From: Dastarcus helophoroides
Lineage: Eukaryota; Arthropoda; Insecta; Coleoptera; Bothrideridae
Length of the DNA stretch: 64,000 nucleotides
NCBI GenBank assembly: GCA_028583605.1
Contig: CM053328.1
Location: 9,502,782 to 9,566,781 of the forward strand
Direction: 5' to 3'
This document shows, piece by piece, positions 11,641-23,326 of this stretch (positions are counted from its first letter, which is position 1; every line of letters starts with the position of its first letter). Below the pieces are notes generated by a model. That model saw nothing but the letters and a program-made list of their open reading frames with translations. It ran no database searches and was not told the DNA's origin. A program made the position numbers and the translations under genes.

Positions 11641-12248
11641 AACAAAAAACCAGAAAAATTTGCACAATTTGAAAAATAAATGAATTTCTAAAAAATTTCG
11701 CAATTTTTAAGAAAGCCAGATTTTCCAAACAAGTTAAAATTTGAAAAAAAAAAGAAATGTTAAAGAAAAATTTTGAAAAATGTCGAAATCTTTATAAAAG
11801 ATTAAAATTTTCAAAAATAATCAGTCTAAATTATAAAGAAAATTCTTAGAAATTGAAAAAATCAAAATATTGAAAATGGTCAAAATTTCAAAAAAAGCGA
11901 TTTTCGAAATAAGCCAAAATTTTAGAAAAAATTGAAAAACTGAATGAATCGGGGAATCTTCAAAAATACTCGAAATTTAAAAAATGTTTTAAAAAATATT
12001 TTGAAAAAAGGTCGAAATTTGTAAAAGGCAATTTCAAAAAAAAAGGTCAAATTTCAGAAAAAAGTGCGAAAATTTGAAAACAAAAATCAAAATTTCAAAA
12101 ATCCGATTTTCCAGAAAAACTCAACATTTTCAAAAAAAAAAATAAAGTTCAAAAAAGCGAAATGTTGGAAAATTCGAAATTTTCATAGATAAATTAAAAG
12201 AACAAAGTGTGGTGATTTTTAAATATATAAATTTAGAAAAAGTCAACA

Positions 12249-12651
12249 TTTTGCAAAAGTCGATATCTTTGAGAAAGTCAAAACTTTTAAAAAAATGGTC
12301 TAAATTTATAAAAAAGCGGAATTTGAAGAATAAAATTTTTGAAGGCAATCAAAAATTGACGTAGAAATGTTAAAAAGGTTAAAATTAAAGGATGAAGTTT
12401 TCATAGAAAATTGAAATTTTCAAAAAACCTCACCATTTTCAAAAGGTTTATTTTGCAAAAGTTGATATCTTTGAGAAAGTCAAAACTTTTTAAAAAATTG
12501 TCTAAATTTGTAAAAAAGCGTAATTTTAAAAATAAAATTTTTGAAGGCAATCAAAAATTGATGTAGAAATTTTAAAAAGGTTAAAATCAAAGACGAAGTT
12601 TTCATAGAAAATTGAAATTTTCAAAAAACCTCACCATTTTCAAAAGGTTTA
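12249..12651. repeat. Recent tandem duplication, two ~201-bp units
   Basis: The units 12249-12450 and 12451-12651 are nearly identical by eye. Both contain GATATCTTTGAGAAAGTCAA, TTTTTGAAGGCAATCAAAAA and CCTCACCATTTTCAAAAGG. They are far more similar to each other than to neighbouring units, which indicates a late unequal-exchange or slippage event. Confidence 0.85.
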
Positions 12652-13431
12652 AATTTTCACAAAGTCTAACATTTTAAAAAGCCCAAATTTTGAAAGAGTT
12701 CGAAATTTTGAAATAAAATCGAAGTTGAACAAAATTGATTTTCCGAAAAACTCGACATTTTCAAATAAATAAAGTTAAAAAAAACAGAATTTTGAAAAAT
12801 TCGAAAGTTTACAAACCCAAATTAAAAAGAAAGCCAAAAATGTTTAAAAGTTTACATTTTGAAAAGATATTTAAATTTTGAAATAAAATCGAAATTTAAA
12901 AAATCCGATCTTCCAGAAAAACTCAACATTTTCGAAAAAAATAAAATTTAAAAAATAGAAATTTTGAAAAATTCGAAATTTCAAAGATAAATTAAAAGAA
13001 GTGTAATTTTCAAAACGGTTGAAATTTTTACAAAGTCAAAGATTTTGAAAAGTCGAAATTTTGAAAAGAATTCTAAATTTTGAAACAAAATCGTAGTTAA
13101 AAAATTTATTTTCCGAAAAACTCGACATTTTTTAAAAAATAAACCTAAAAAACCGAAATTTCCGAAAATTCAAAACTTTCAAAGCCAAATTAAAAAGAAA
13201 GATGACATTCAAAAGAAAAGTTGAGAGTTTCAAATAAATTTTAAAATGTTCAGCATTTTGGAAGAATTGAAATTTTGAAAAAAATGGCGAAATCTTAAAG
13301 ATAGTTGAAAATTGAAGGTTTGTAGAAAAGGTCCAAATTTTGTAAATACCAAAATCAAAGACGAAATTTTCAAACAAATTCTATTTTTTAAAATATCTTA
13401 CAATTTTGGAAAAAAATGACATTTTGGGAAT

Positions 13432-13654
13432 TTTGGTCTTTGGTTATCCTCAAAAATGATATACAAATCTGGTCCCCTGAAATCAAGCAGGATAAAATAC
13501 AACAACTGTTGCTCTAATGTGTTTCGATAGCCAAGTTATCATCTTCAGACAGATACAATCTCTGTGAAGATGATAGCTTGATTATCGAAACAAGTTAGAG
13601 CAACTGTTGTATTTTTCAATCTTTCTTAGTTTCATGGGACCAGATTTGTGTAAC
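13432..13654. repeat. Foldback copy 3
   Basis: Left arm from TTGGTTATCCTCAAAAAT through GTTATCATCTTCAGAC, then a short loop, then the mirrored right arm ending CATGGGACCAGATTTG. Both arms are present and diverged; the outermost terminal words are decayed. Confidence 0.8.
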
Positions 13655-14301
13655 AATTTTGGGAATATTTAAAGCAAATTCCAAAATTTGGAAAAAGATC
13701 GTAATTATAAAGAAAATTCTAAAAAAAGTCCAAAATTCTCAAAGCAGTTAAATTTTAGGAGAAAGGGTGGAATGTTGAGAAAAGTTAACTTTCAAAAACC
13801 CTGGACAGCTTCACGCAAAAAGACAATTAATTAAAGGGCTAAAAAACCGAAAATATTCAATAATAAATCTTAATTTTAAAAAGAGCAGACATTTTCAAAA
13901 CAAACTTTTCGAAAAAGTCGACACTTTCAAAAAAAATGTCGAAGGTTTTAGAAAGTCCATATTTTGAAAAGAAGTATATATAAACTTCGAAATAATAATG
14001 GGATTTAAAAAACATCCAATTTTCCACTAAATTCGGCATTTTTAAATGAAGTAAACTTAAAGAACCGAAATTCTGAAAAAATAAAAATTCATAACTATTA
14101 AACTTTATTAACGATTAGAACAACAGATATTAAAAATAAAATAAAATAAAAATTGTTAAATTAAAAAAAAAATGGATATTTTGAAATATAGATATTTTGA
14201 AAAAAAGTTAACCTATTGAAAAAGGTGAAGTTTTGAAAAAAAAAGGTGAAATTTTGGAAAAAGTAATGTATTTAAAATGACTAAAATCAGTTACGTAATT
14301 T

Positions 14302-14538
14302 ATGGAAGATGCAGTATACAATGGGGATGTTGTTAGGAAATCGGAAGCAAGCAATAAACAGGCGAATCCGAGAGTGTTGCAAATGCGAAAAAATAGACCC
14401 AGATTTAATAAGTTGCCCCCTATTTCAGTTATAAATGAGATTTTCTGTTTCGGTTTTTTTTTTCAAATTTTGACTCTCATCTCTCAGCTTCAACTCCAAA
14501 TTTCAAGTCCAAATGTATTTGACTTTGAGCTCTTTTGA
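14302..14538 (+). other. Unexplained reading frame, 78 codons
   Basis: An ATG frame whose first ~50 codons (MEDAVYNGDVVRKSEASNKQ...) are compositionally unlike the surrounding quasi-repeat. Its last third is ordinary AT-rich repeat. No family recognised and no convincing splice signals. It may be a scrap of an exon or element; a real protein is unlikely. Confidence 0.2.
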
Positions 14539-14783
14539 TTCATATAAGTAATAAATTTGAGCTCGAAATCAAGAGTCAAAATTTTGAAATTAAGAATCAA
14601 AATTTTGTAGTTTAAAAGCCAAAATTTCGAAAAAAAAACCAAAATTTATACAAAAAATTCGCGTTTAGGATACACATAAAAAAAGACAAGAAGTCGAAAA
14701 ATGTTGAACCAATTTTCATAGAAAGGCCCCCACTGCGTACAAAAATGACTATCAAACTATCAATGTAACTGCTCTTTTTGGCA
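14539..14783. other. Short noncoding spacer
   Basis: AT-rich quasi-repeat ending in less repetitive sequence just upstream of the TATA box at 14784. No gene. Confidence 0.4.
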
Positions 14784-14820
14784 TATAAATTAAATTAAAA
14801 AAGCTTATGCAATCAGTCAA
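14784..14820 (+). promoter_or_regulatory. Core promoter: TATA box plus initiator
   Basis: TATAAAT at 14784-14790 and ATCAGTC at 14812-14818. With the A at 14815 as +1, the TATA box begins at -31, the canonical spacing. TCAGT is the insect initiator consensus. The downstream leader is CAA-rich, as in many insect 5' untranslated regions. Both elements are directly visible; activity is inferred. Confidence 0.6.
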
Positions 14821-15219
14821 CAACAACATCAAGCAGACTGACAAAGCCACCCTTAAAACTTTCGACATCTTTATAACTCACCCCGGAGGTCAATCCAAAC
14901 GTCGAAAGTCATTCTGCCACGGGAAACAATCAATTTTCGGTTCGTTTGTCGAGATTACATCGCGAAAATCAAGTTGCACATGTAGCACACAAACAATTGA
15001 ATGTCGATATAAGCGTGAGCGCGTTTAGAAAACGCTCGGAAAGGTACGTGCGAGTGGTGGGGAAAACTCTGCGGGCGGAAAACTACGCCAAACTCACGCT
15101 ACCCCTCTGGGAGAGAGAAAAACGGTTGCGTTCGCGGCCGCCTTCTGTTTTTCCACAGGTTGCCTGGCGTCGTGCAGGTGAAATACGACGTCACGAGTGT
15201 GACGAAGGAAAATTGTGAG
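14815..15219 (+). other. Candidate noncoding first exon / leader
   Basis: About 400 bp of clearly GC-richer, non-repetitive DNA immediately downstream of the TATA/Inr promoter, an island in AT-rich repeat. Several splice donors are possible: AAG/GTACGT at 15044, GCAG/GTGAAA at 15178 and GAG/GTAAAT at 15220. Overlapping frames of 73 and 90 codons exist but show no known domain. A CRE-like CGACGTCACG lies near 15187. It could be an alternative first exon of the gene whose coding exon is at 59002, or belong to another gene. Function inferred from promoter position and composition only. Confidence 0.4.
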
Positions 15220-15220
15220 G

Positions 15221-16168
15221 TAAATTGTAATGATATCGATTGAACTAGATACCCATATGTGTAATAACGATTGTTTATTAGGGAATCCTAATTCGAACTT
15301 TCCTCAGAAGTGTTTTAAGTACAATTTAGTCTCGAATTATGCCCTGAGGGCACTCATTATAAGATAGTAAAAATGAATAATGCCTTTGATTAAGAAATAA
15401 ATAGTAAAACCAGTCGACTGCAATTCGATTTATTTTTTCCCTAAGATCATAAACATTTCCCAACGAATTTTTAAAGCTGTATTTCTAAATGAAAATATAC
15501 CATCTTTCTTCTCAAGCAATCAAACGAAAAATGTATTCAGCAGAAAAAACCTCTTCTTGAAAATTTCAACTTTTATTTCATAGTTCATATTTTATCGACT
15601 CTTTTGTTCAAAAAAGTTTAAGTGAAAAAGTCGAAATTTTAAGAACAAACTAAAAATGTCAAGAAGAAAAGTCAAAGTTTCGATTTGTTTTTAATTCGTC
15701 CTTTTTTTCTCGAAATGTTCAATACTATTACCAAAATTCAATTTTTTGCTCAGAGATTGGATTTCTCTGGGAAAATCCACTTGTTCAATATTTTTTAAGT
15801 GCAATCCTCTCACGAAGACAATTTTTTTTAAAAATTCATCTTATTTTTTTTAAACCTCTCCATTATACCTTTATTGAAATTTTACTTCGATTTTATTTCA
15901 AAATTCGTTTTTTGGACCTTTTAATAAAAAAAAGTTTCGACGTTTTTTTTCAAACTATACTTTTTCTCATTTTCTTTTTGGTTTTTTTTCGTTGTAATTT
16001 TGACGCTTTTCTGGAAATTTCGACCTTTTTCAACATTTTTTTTCATTCCTTTTTATTTCAAAATACCAATTTTCTTAAAATTCGATTTGTTTTACAATTT
16101 CAAAATTTTTTCCAAATGGAATTTTTTGGAAGTTTTCAGTTATTTCTCACCTTATCTTTTGTATGTAT
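15221..16168. repeat. AT-rich spacer grading into T-rich quasi-repeat
   Basis: About 300 bp of ordinary AT-rich DNA and then TTTTTCAAAATTTCGAC-type words. The 145-codon frame starting at 15912 (FFQTILFLIFFLVFF...) is T-rich repeat read as Phe/Leu/Ile and runs into the foldback copy; it is not a membrane protein gene. Confidence 0.55.
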
Positions 16169-16377
16169 TGAAATACAAATCTTAGCCCCTGAAACCAAGG
16201 AACGATTAAAAAACACAACAAAGGTTGCTCTAACGCGTTTCGACAGCCAAGCTATCATCTTCAGAGAGATACTCGCATTAGAGCAACCTTTGTTGTGTTT
16301 TTTAATCTTTCTTGGTTTCAGGGGACAAGTTCTGTATTTCAATTTTTGAAGATAACAGAGGACCAGTGCGTTCCACC
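16169..16377. repeat. Foldback copy 4
   Basis: Well preserved inner arms: CCTGAAACCAAGGAACG and CTAACGCGTTTCGACAGCC on the left, mirrored by GTTGTGTTTTTTAATC and CTTGGTTTCAGGGG on the right, ending in GTGCGTTCCACC. The outer ~40 bp of the left arm is missing. Confidence 0.85.
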
Positions 16378-16800
16378 AAAATTTCGTATGTATTATCTAA
16401 AAATACAACCTTTTTTTCTCCACATTTCGATTTGTTCATCAAAATTCGTTCTCTTTAACGAAGATTCGATTTACTTTTTACTTTTTATTTTCCTTAAAAC
16501 TGACCTCTCTGGAAATTGTTCAAGTTTTTGTAAAGTTTGAGCGTTTTCTCGATTTTCCAGTTATTCTCGAATTCGCAACTTACTGGTGGGACGGCTCTAT
16601 GAAAATGTCACAAAACCTTGACGTATCCTCAAAATATTTTTGGTGATTAAAAAAGAAAATCATCCATTGCGGCATGGGCCCCTAAATATTATTTAAAATT
16701 TTTCGTTCAACACTTTTTAGTTCAAATTTCAACTTTTTTGAATTATGACTTTAGTTTCGATATTTCACGTGTTTCTCTTCTTCATTTAGAGCTTAAGGTC
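16378..16800. other. T-rich quasi-repeat and short spacer
   Basis: No gene. Contains a short less-repetitive piece near 16560-16690 that I could not assign. Confidence 0.4.
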
Positions 16801-19800
16801 AAAGATTCAAAGAACAGCCGTCAATTTCCAAATTTTTAAACTTTCTTTTTCCAATCCCTTCGACTTTCAAATGCTTAAAGTTTTCAACTTGCAAACTTTT
16901 AAATTTTTAATATTCGAGCCTTCGAAATTTCGACTTTCAAAGTTTAAAATTTTTGAATTTTCCAACCTTTAAATTACCAAACTTTCCCATTTTTCACCTT
17001 TTACACTTTCCAACTTTCCAAATCTCAATATTTCAGCCTTTCTCTTGTCATTTAAAATTTTGGGTCAAAGTTTCGAAGAAGAGCTTTCAATTTTCAAACT
17101 TCCTATTTCCGAACCAGCGAAACTTCGTTTTCAACTTCATAAAGTTTTTATCTTTCAAACTTTTGAACTTTTAATATTCGATCTTTCGAAACTTTGACTT
17201 CCAAATTTTAAAACTTTTGAATTTTCCAACTTTTAAAATTTTAAATTTTCCCATTTCTCATCTTTTTACACTTTCCAACTTCCAAATCTCTTATATTTGA
17301 ATTTAAAATGTTCGAGCTTTCGAACCATCGTTTTTCGAACTTTACTCCTTTCTATTTTTCGAGCTGCATGCTGTAGACTTTTGAATTTTTGAGTTTTCCA
17401 ATTTTCGAACTTTTCAACTTTTAATTTTTAATCTTTTAAACTTTTAAACTTTTAAACTTTCAATCTTTCCTTTCCGAGTTTTTGACTTTGGAATTTTCAA
17501 ATTTCCGAACTGTGCAAATTGCAAGCTTTGGATTTTCGAACTTTCAATTCTCGAACTATTCAATTTTTAATCTTTCAAACTTTTAAACTCTTTCCTTTTC
17601 GAGCTTCTAACTTTGGAATTTTCAAATTTTCAAACTAAGCAAATTGCAAGCTTTGGATTTCGAACTTTCAAATTTCGAACTTTTTAACTTTTAGATTTTT
17701 AATCTTTCAAACTTTTAAGCTTTGCCTTTCTAACTTTTAGCTTTGGAATTTTTAAATTTTAAAACTTTGAAAATTGCAAGCTGGATTTTTGAACTTCCAA
17801 TTTTCAAACCTACAAAACTATGACTTTCAAATTTTAAACATTCTTACTTTCCAACTTCAGATTTTTCAACTTCCAAGTTTTAAATTTTCGAACCTTCAAA
17901 CCCGTCGACTGTTAATTCTCGAACTTTCCAACTCTCAAACTTTACATCTTTTGAATTTCCAATCTTTCAAACTTTTCAACCTTTAAACGTTCAAACTGAC
18001 CTTTTCGAGCTTCCAACTTTCAAATTTTAAGTTTTCGAATTTTCGAACTTTTCAACAAACTTTCCATTTTCAGTATTTCAAACTGAACCTAAAAAACTTC
18101 GGCAATTAAATTTTCGAATAATCTTATCTTCCAACCATCGATTTTTTGAACTTTCAAGCTCTTAAACCTCTGAAATATTGGTTTTCCAATTTTCTAAATT
18201 TCAAAAAAAAATCAAATTTTTCAACTTTTAAATCTTCAAATTTCCTCACTTTCAAATTTTTCAGCTTTCAAACTTTCACATTTTTGAATTTTCTAAATTT
18301 TAAGCTTTCCAATTTTCGCACTTTCCAAGCTTCGAACTTTCAATTTTCGATAAAAGTCGAAAAGACTTCGACATTCAAATTTTGGAACATTCTTACTTTC
18401 CAGCCACCGATTATTCGAACTTAACCTCGAAACCATCAATATTAAAATTTTCGAAATTTTAACCTTGTTAACTTTCAAGCTTTAAAACTTTCGAATTTTC
18501 AAACTTTCGAACCATGAGGCTTCTATTTTAAAATTTTTCAACTAACAAATTTTTAGAACTTTTAAACCATCAACTGTTGATTCTCGAACTTTCCAATTAT
18601 TAAATCTTCAAAATATTTAACTTTAAAACTTTCCAGTTTTTGAATTTTTGAATTTTAAAACTTTAAATTTTCAGTCTTTCAATCTTTTAAACTTTTAAGC
18701 TTTCCTTTTCAAACTTTCATACCTTCCAAATTGAAAATTTTCGATTTTCGAATTTTCGATTTTCAAAGCTACAAACCCAAGACTTTCAAATTTTTGACCA
18801 TTCTTAGTTTCCAGTTTTGGGTTTTTCAACTTTCCAACTTTCAAGTTTTCGATTTTTCAACTTTGCAACTTACAAATTTTCCATTTTTAGAAATTTCGAA
18901 CCCTCCAAGTTTCGACTTGTAAATTCTCGATCTTTCAAACTTTTCATCTTTTAAATTTCTAACCTTTCAAAGTTTCCAACCTTTGAATTTTTAAACTGAC
19001 CTTTTCGAGCTTCCAACTTTCGAATTTAAAGCTTTTGAATTTTCAAACTTTTCAACAAACTTCGGCATTTAAATTTTCAAACATTCTTATGTTTCAATCA
19101 TTGATTTTTCGAACTTTCAAATTTTCAAAAGTTCAAACAAATTTTTAAGCTTTTTAACGGTTAAACTTTAAAACTTTCGCACTTTCAAATTTTTCAGCTT
19201 TCAAACTGGTCAATTTTTTGACTTTCACATTTTCAAACTTTCTAAATTTCAAACTCTCAAATTTTCGAAACCTCCAGCTCTCAAACTTTCGATTTTCCAA
19301 CTTTCGATTTTTGATAAAACACAAGAAAACATCGACATTCAATTTTTGTAACATTTTTACTTTCCAACCTTCGATTTTTCTAACTTAAACTCCAAACCAT
19401 TGAGTCCAAAGAAGGTTTCGCCCCTTTACCAACATCGGCAATTAAATAAATAATTACGCGATACGTATTTCGCCAGCAGAACTGGCATTTTCAAGCGTAC
19501 AAATCTAAAAAGATTAGCAAAAGTAAAGGGGTAAAACCTTCTTTGGACTTGATCACAAGCCACAGTGTTTAGTTCAGTGCTTTAGTCCAAACCATTGATT
19601 ATAAAATTTTCAAAATTTTAACTTTTTCAAGTTTTAAGCTTTAAAATTTTTGCACTTTAAAACTTTACAGCTTTCAAAATTTTTAATTTTTCAACTTTCA
19701 CATTTTCGAGCTTTCCTAATTTCAAACTTTCAAAGTTTTGAATGTTCAATTTTCGAACTTTCAAACCTTCGAACAATCAAGCTTCAATTTTAAAACTTTT

Positions 19801-20785
19801 CAACTAACAAATTTTTCGGACTTTTGAATCATCGACTGTTAATTCTCAAACTTTCAAACTTCCCATTTTTTAAATTTCCAAACTTTTACTTTCAAACTGA
19901 CCCTTTCAAGCTTCCAACTTTCGAATTAAAACCTTTTGAATTGAATTATTAAATCTTTAAAATTTTTAGCTTAAAACTTTAAAATTTTTAACTTAAAACT
20001 TTAAAATTTTTAACTTAAAACTTTAAGTGAAAACTTTAAAATTTTTGAACTTTTGAACTTTCGAATTTTCAAACTTTCAAATTTTTTAACTTTCCAACTT
20101 TCGGATTTTCAATCTTATAAATCTTCTTTGATTTTTAAATTTTCGAACTGCCTAACTTTCAAAGTTATGATTTTTCAAACATTAAAATCTTCAAACTTAT
20201 TCACTTTATTTCTAGAACTTGCAGTTCCAAACTTTAAAATTTTCGAAATTTCAGTATTTAAACTTTCGAATGATAGACTTTTAAATTTTCGAAGTTCCAA
20301 CTTTCAAAATTTAAACCTTTCAACTTTTAAATTTTCAGTCTTTCAAACTTTTTAACTTTAAAACTTTCCAGTTTCTGAACTTTCGAATCATCGACTTTTA
20401 AATTTTCAAACTTCTGATTTTCAAATTTTGTTCTTTAAAGTTCCAATTTAATATTAAATCTTCCAATTTAAACTTGAAGTTCTAATCTAAATCCTTTGAA
20501 TTGGGGTTTCGAATTATCAAACTTTCAAATTTTTAAGCCTTCCAACATTCGAATTTTCAAATTTTCAATTTAGCGAATCTTCGAAACTGCGACTTTCGAA
20601 TTTTCGGACGTTTAAGTTTAAATTTTTCAAATTTCGAACCCTTGTATTTACTTTCAAAATTTCGAAATTTCAAACTTTTAAACTTTGTCACTTTCGTACT
20701 TTCAAACTTTTCAACTTTCAAGCTTTCCAATTTTCAACTTTTACACATTTGGACTTTAAATTTCAAATTTTCAAATTATCGAATA
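16801..20785. repeat. Satellite B array, pyrimidine-rich orientation
   Basis: Nearly 4 kb of CAAACTTTCAAATTTTCGAAC-like words. On the minus strand it shows the same ordered landmarks as the array at 59.3-63.6 kb. Examples are TTTATCGAAAATTG then GTCGAAGTC then AAGAATGTTCC at 18345-18400, and TTTATCAAAAATCG with AATGTCGATG at 19305-19345. It is therefore one family in two opposite orientations about 40 kb apart. The many 60-100-codon frames inside are compositional. Confidence 0.75.
19404..19584 (-). mobile_element. Short insertion with inverted repeats and ~13-bp target duplication
   Basis: The host word TCCAAACCATTGA occurs on both sides (19391-19403 and 19585-19597), so about 180 bp were inserted with a 13-bp duplication. 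Inside, 19405-19547 is bounded by the inverted pair TCCAAAGAAGGTTTCGCC / GGGGTAAAACCTTCTTTGGA, followed by about 37 bp ending CAGTGCTTTA. A duplication this long suggests target-primed retroposition (SINE-like), while the inverted ends suggest a MITE; the two signals conflict. Confidence 0.65.
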
Positions 20786-23326
20786 TCTCTAGATGCGTAA
20801 TGGGTTTTCTTCTATTGTCGATGCGCCTACATCAGATAAAGAAGATCATGAAGTGGAAGTATTTTACGAACAAGTAAGTGAACTGTTGAAATAAATAAAA
20901 TCAAGAGATATGACAATAATAATAAGTGATCTAAATACCAAGATTGGGAAAGAAAAAACGAATGATTTAATAGGGGAATTTGGTTTAGGTGAAAGAAACA
21001 AGAGAGGTGAACGATTAACTCAATTTTGCCAAAAAAGAGCATGGTAATAGCAAACACGTTTTTTCAATTACCCAGTAGACACGTCTGTAGACATGAGTAC
21101 CACCACAAGATAACAAAGAACGCATAGTCAGAAACCAAATTATTTACCTAATGATTAACGAAAGATACAGGAAGAGCCTAGTGTCAGTTAAAACATGCCT
21201 GGGTGCAGATGTATCTTCCAACCACAATCCCCTAATCGCAAAACTGAGAGTAAGATTTAAAAACGTTAACCAGAAGACAATTAGGTATATCATCGATATC
21301 AATAAGTTACAAAATTCTGATATAAAGGAAGGAATGCAAAGAAACGGGGCATTAGAAACCCTATAATCGAAAGAAGAATATAATGAAGAGAATATAGATA
21401 ACAACTAGAGAAATCTCAAGACAATATTAATTAAACCATGCAGGGAACAATTACGCGGAGATAAGGAAGTTATGAAGGAATGGATGACAACAGAAATGTT
21501 GAGCCTCGTGGATGAGAGGAGAGGATACAAAAGCACAGACAAATATAAGAAGTTCTGTTCTGCAACAGAAGGTGAACGCGTGAAGGTTAGAGAAGCCAAA
21601 GAACAGTTTTACAGAGAAAAATGTGAACAAATAGAGAAGTTACAAAATAGGCATGACGACTTCAATGTCCACAAAAAAAAGTAAAGAGCTTGCTATAAGG
21701 CGTAACCATAGCCATATACTAGTAGCCGAAGAAAGAAAAACTATTATCAACAGAGAAGAGAAAAGGAAAGTGTGAAAAACGTACATAGAACGGTTATTTG
21801 ATGATCAACGTGAAGAGGTAGGCAATGTGTATGACGAAACAGGACCAGATTTCACGAAGGATGAAGTAGAGCACATCTTTGAAGAAATAAAAACAGGGTA
21901 GACTACAGGTCTTGATGAAATACCAGCTGAATTTTTCAAGCTTATCAATGATAACAACATATGAATTATAGTAGATCTTTTTAACAGCGTCTACAAAACT
22001 GGTATAATACTGAAAGAATGGCTAATATCAATGTTCATAGCTATACCCAAAGAGACCAACGCGAAGAACTGCTCAGATCACCGCACCATCAACCTGATGT
22101 GTCATATATTTAAAATATTGTTAAAAATCATCCAACGCAGAATATATAATAAATTGCAAGCAGACATTAAGCAGACACAATTCGGATTTAGAAACGATAT
22201 AGGAACTGGTGAGGCATTATTTGCTTCTAATATATTAATACAAAGATGCCTGGACATAAATCAAAGTATCTATGTGTATTTTCTAGACTATAACAAGGTA
22301 TTTGATACCGTTCAACATAAACCTCTAATAGAGCTCCTCAAAGATAAGAACATCGACTCAAAAGACATCAGGATAATAAATAACCTTTACTATCAATAAG
22401 AGGCAATAGTGCGCACCAATAATACAGAAACGGAAGTTGCAAAGATAAAAGGAGGAGTTCGACAAGGTTCTGTCTTGTTACCCTCATTTTTAAATGCCTA
22501 CTCAGAAAAGACTTTGAAGAAAGCACTTCGAGAGGAAACAGCGGGAGTAAAAATTAATGGCCACCTAATCTGCAACATTAGATACGCCGACGAACCTCTA
22601 TTACAGCAGAGAATATTAATGACGTTCGGAGAATTGTGAATACAGTTGCAGAATGAAGCGAAGGCTGACGCTGACTACGAAAGAAACGAAGTTTATGTTA
22701 ATCTGTCGACAACATCAACCTCTATATTAAAAACGAACAAATGGAACAAGTGAAAAGTTACAACTACCTAGGGAGTAACATCAATGAAACATAACTATCC
22801 AAAATAAATCAGAATTACAATGGAAAAAGCAAGATGAGCTTTTAACAACATGGAGCGGCTGTTACGTAGCTGGGACTTGAGTCTGAGCTTAAGAGTGAAA
22901 ATACTGAAGTGCTATATTTTCTCGATTATGGGGTAAAAATGTGGACCTTAAATAGGCAATCTATAAATAAGGTAGAGGCATCGACGTATCTTCAGAGTCT
23001 CATAGAACGATAAGATCACCTATGATCAGGTGCTTTGAAGAATGAGCAAAGAAAAAGAAATAATTGATACAGTGAAGACGAGGAAGTTGCAGTATCTAGG
23101 CCTAGGTCATGTTATGTGTGGAGATAAATACCAACTGCTACAATTGATCACGCGGGGGAAGATCCAGGGTAATCAGAGCACTGATAGAAGGAAAATGTCA
23201 TGGTTGAGAAACCTCAGCGAGTGTTTCGGATGCAGCTTCAATCAGTTACTCCGGAAGCAATGTCGAAGAAGGTTGGCAATAATGATTGCCAACCTTCGTC
23301 GCGGCGATGGCACATAAAGAAGAAGA
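20786..23326 (+). mobile_element. RTE/BovB-like LINE, near full-length ORF2 but dead
   Basis: A non-LTR retrotransposon inserted in satellite B, which resumes at 23327. In order: an endonuclease domain (APTSDKEDHEVEVFYEQ from 20827; FGLGERNKRGERLTQFCQ near 20978), a linker, the reverse transcriptase domain (21778-22639), and the typical C-terminus (RKMSWLRNLSECFG near 23192; ANLRRGDGT* at the end). Several stops and frameshifts break it, and the 5' end is truncated or too short. The hairpin-like GGTTGGCAATAATGATTGCC near the end is part of the coding C-terminus. Clade call is by recognition of these motifs. Confidence 0.85.
21778..22639 (+). pseudogene. Reverse transcriptase domain of the RTE LINE, broken
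   Basis: Fingers, palm and start of thumb of a non-LTR reverse transcriptase, which would copy LINE RNA at a nicked target. Visible motifs: TGLDEIPAEFFK, then FIAIPKE (22037 on), TQFGFRNDIGTGEALFAS, then the first catalytic aspartate in YFLDYNKVFDTVQH, and KGGVRQGSVL. The catalytic YADD box reads YADE at 22583-22594, so the second metal-binding aspartate is lost. One in-frame TAA (22397-22399) separates two otherwise contiguous parts, and another TAG lies near 21898. No activity is expected. Confidence 0.85.

Larger units (their letters stand above)
11641..14290. repeat. A-rich quasi-repeat block with ~170-200 bp higher-order units
   Basis: The purine-rich strand switches near 11.6 kb. A recognisable motif, CGATTTTCCAGAAAAACTC or close variants followed by ACATTTT, recurs near 12098, 12735, 12904, 13098 and, weakly, 14010. 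The two closest intervals are 169 and 194 bp, so this is a decayed tandem repeat, not random low complexity. The foldback copy at 13432 and the duplication at 12249 lie inside it. No gene. Confidence 0.6.

Noticed and set aside
15912..16349. 145-codon frame rich in Phe, Leu and Ile that looks like a membrane protein
   Set aside because: It is T-rich quasi-repeat read in frame and then runs into foldback copy 4; no start context, codon bias or domain.
17774..20355. Many 60-100-codon frames in the satellite
   Set aside because: Repeating FKLSNF/TFQLSNF peptides reflect the satellite words; the same happens on the opposite strand at 59.9-63.5 kb.
23260..23306. Perfect 13-bp-arm hairpin GAAGGTTGGCAAT/ATTGCCAACCTTC as terminator or recombination site
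   Set aside because: It lies in the conserved C-terminal codons of the RTE LINE and is explained by coding sequence.
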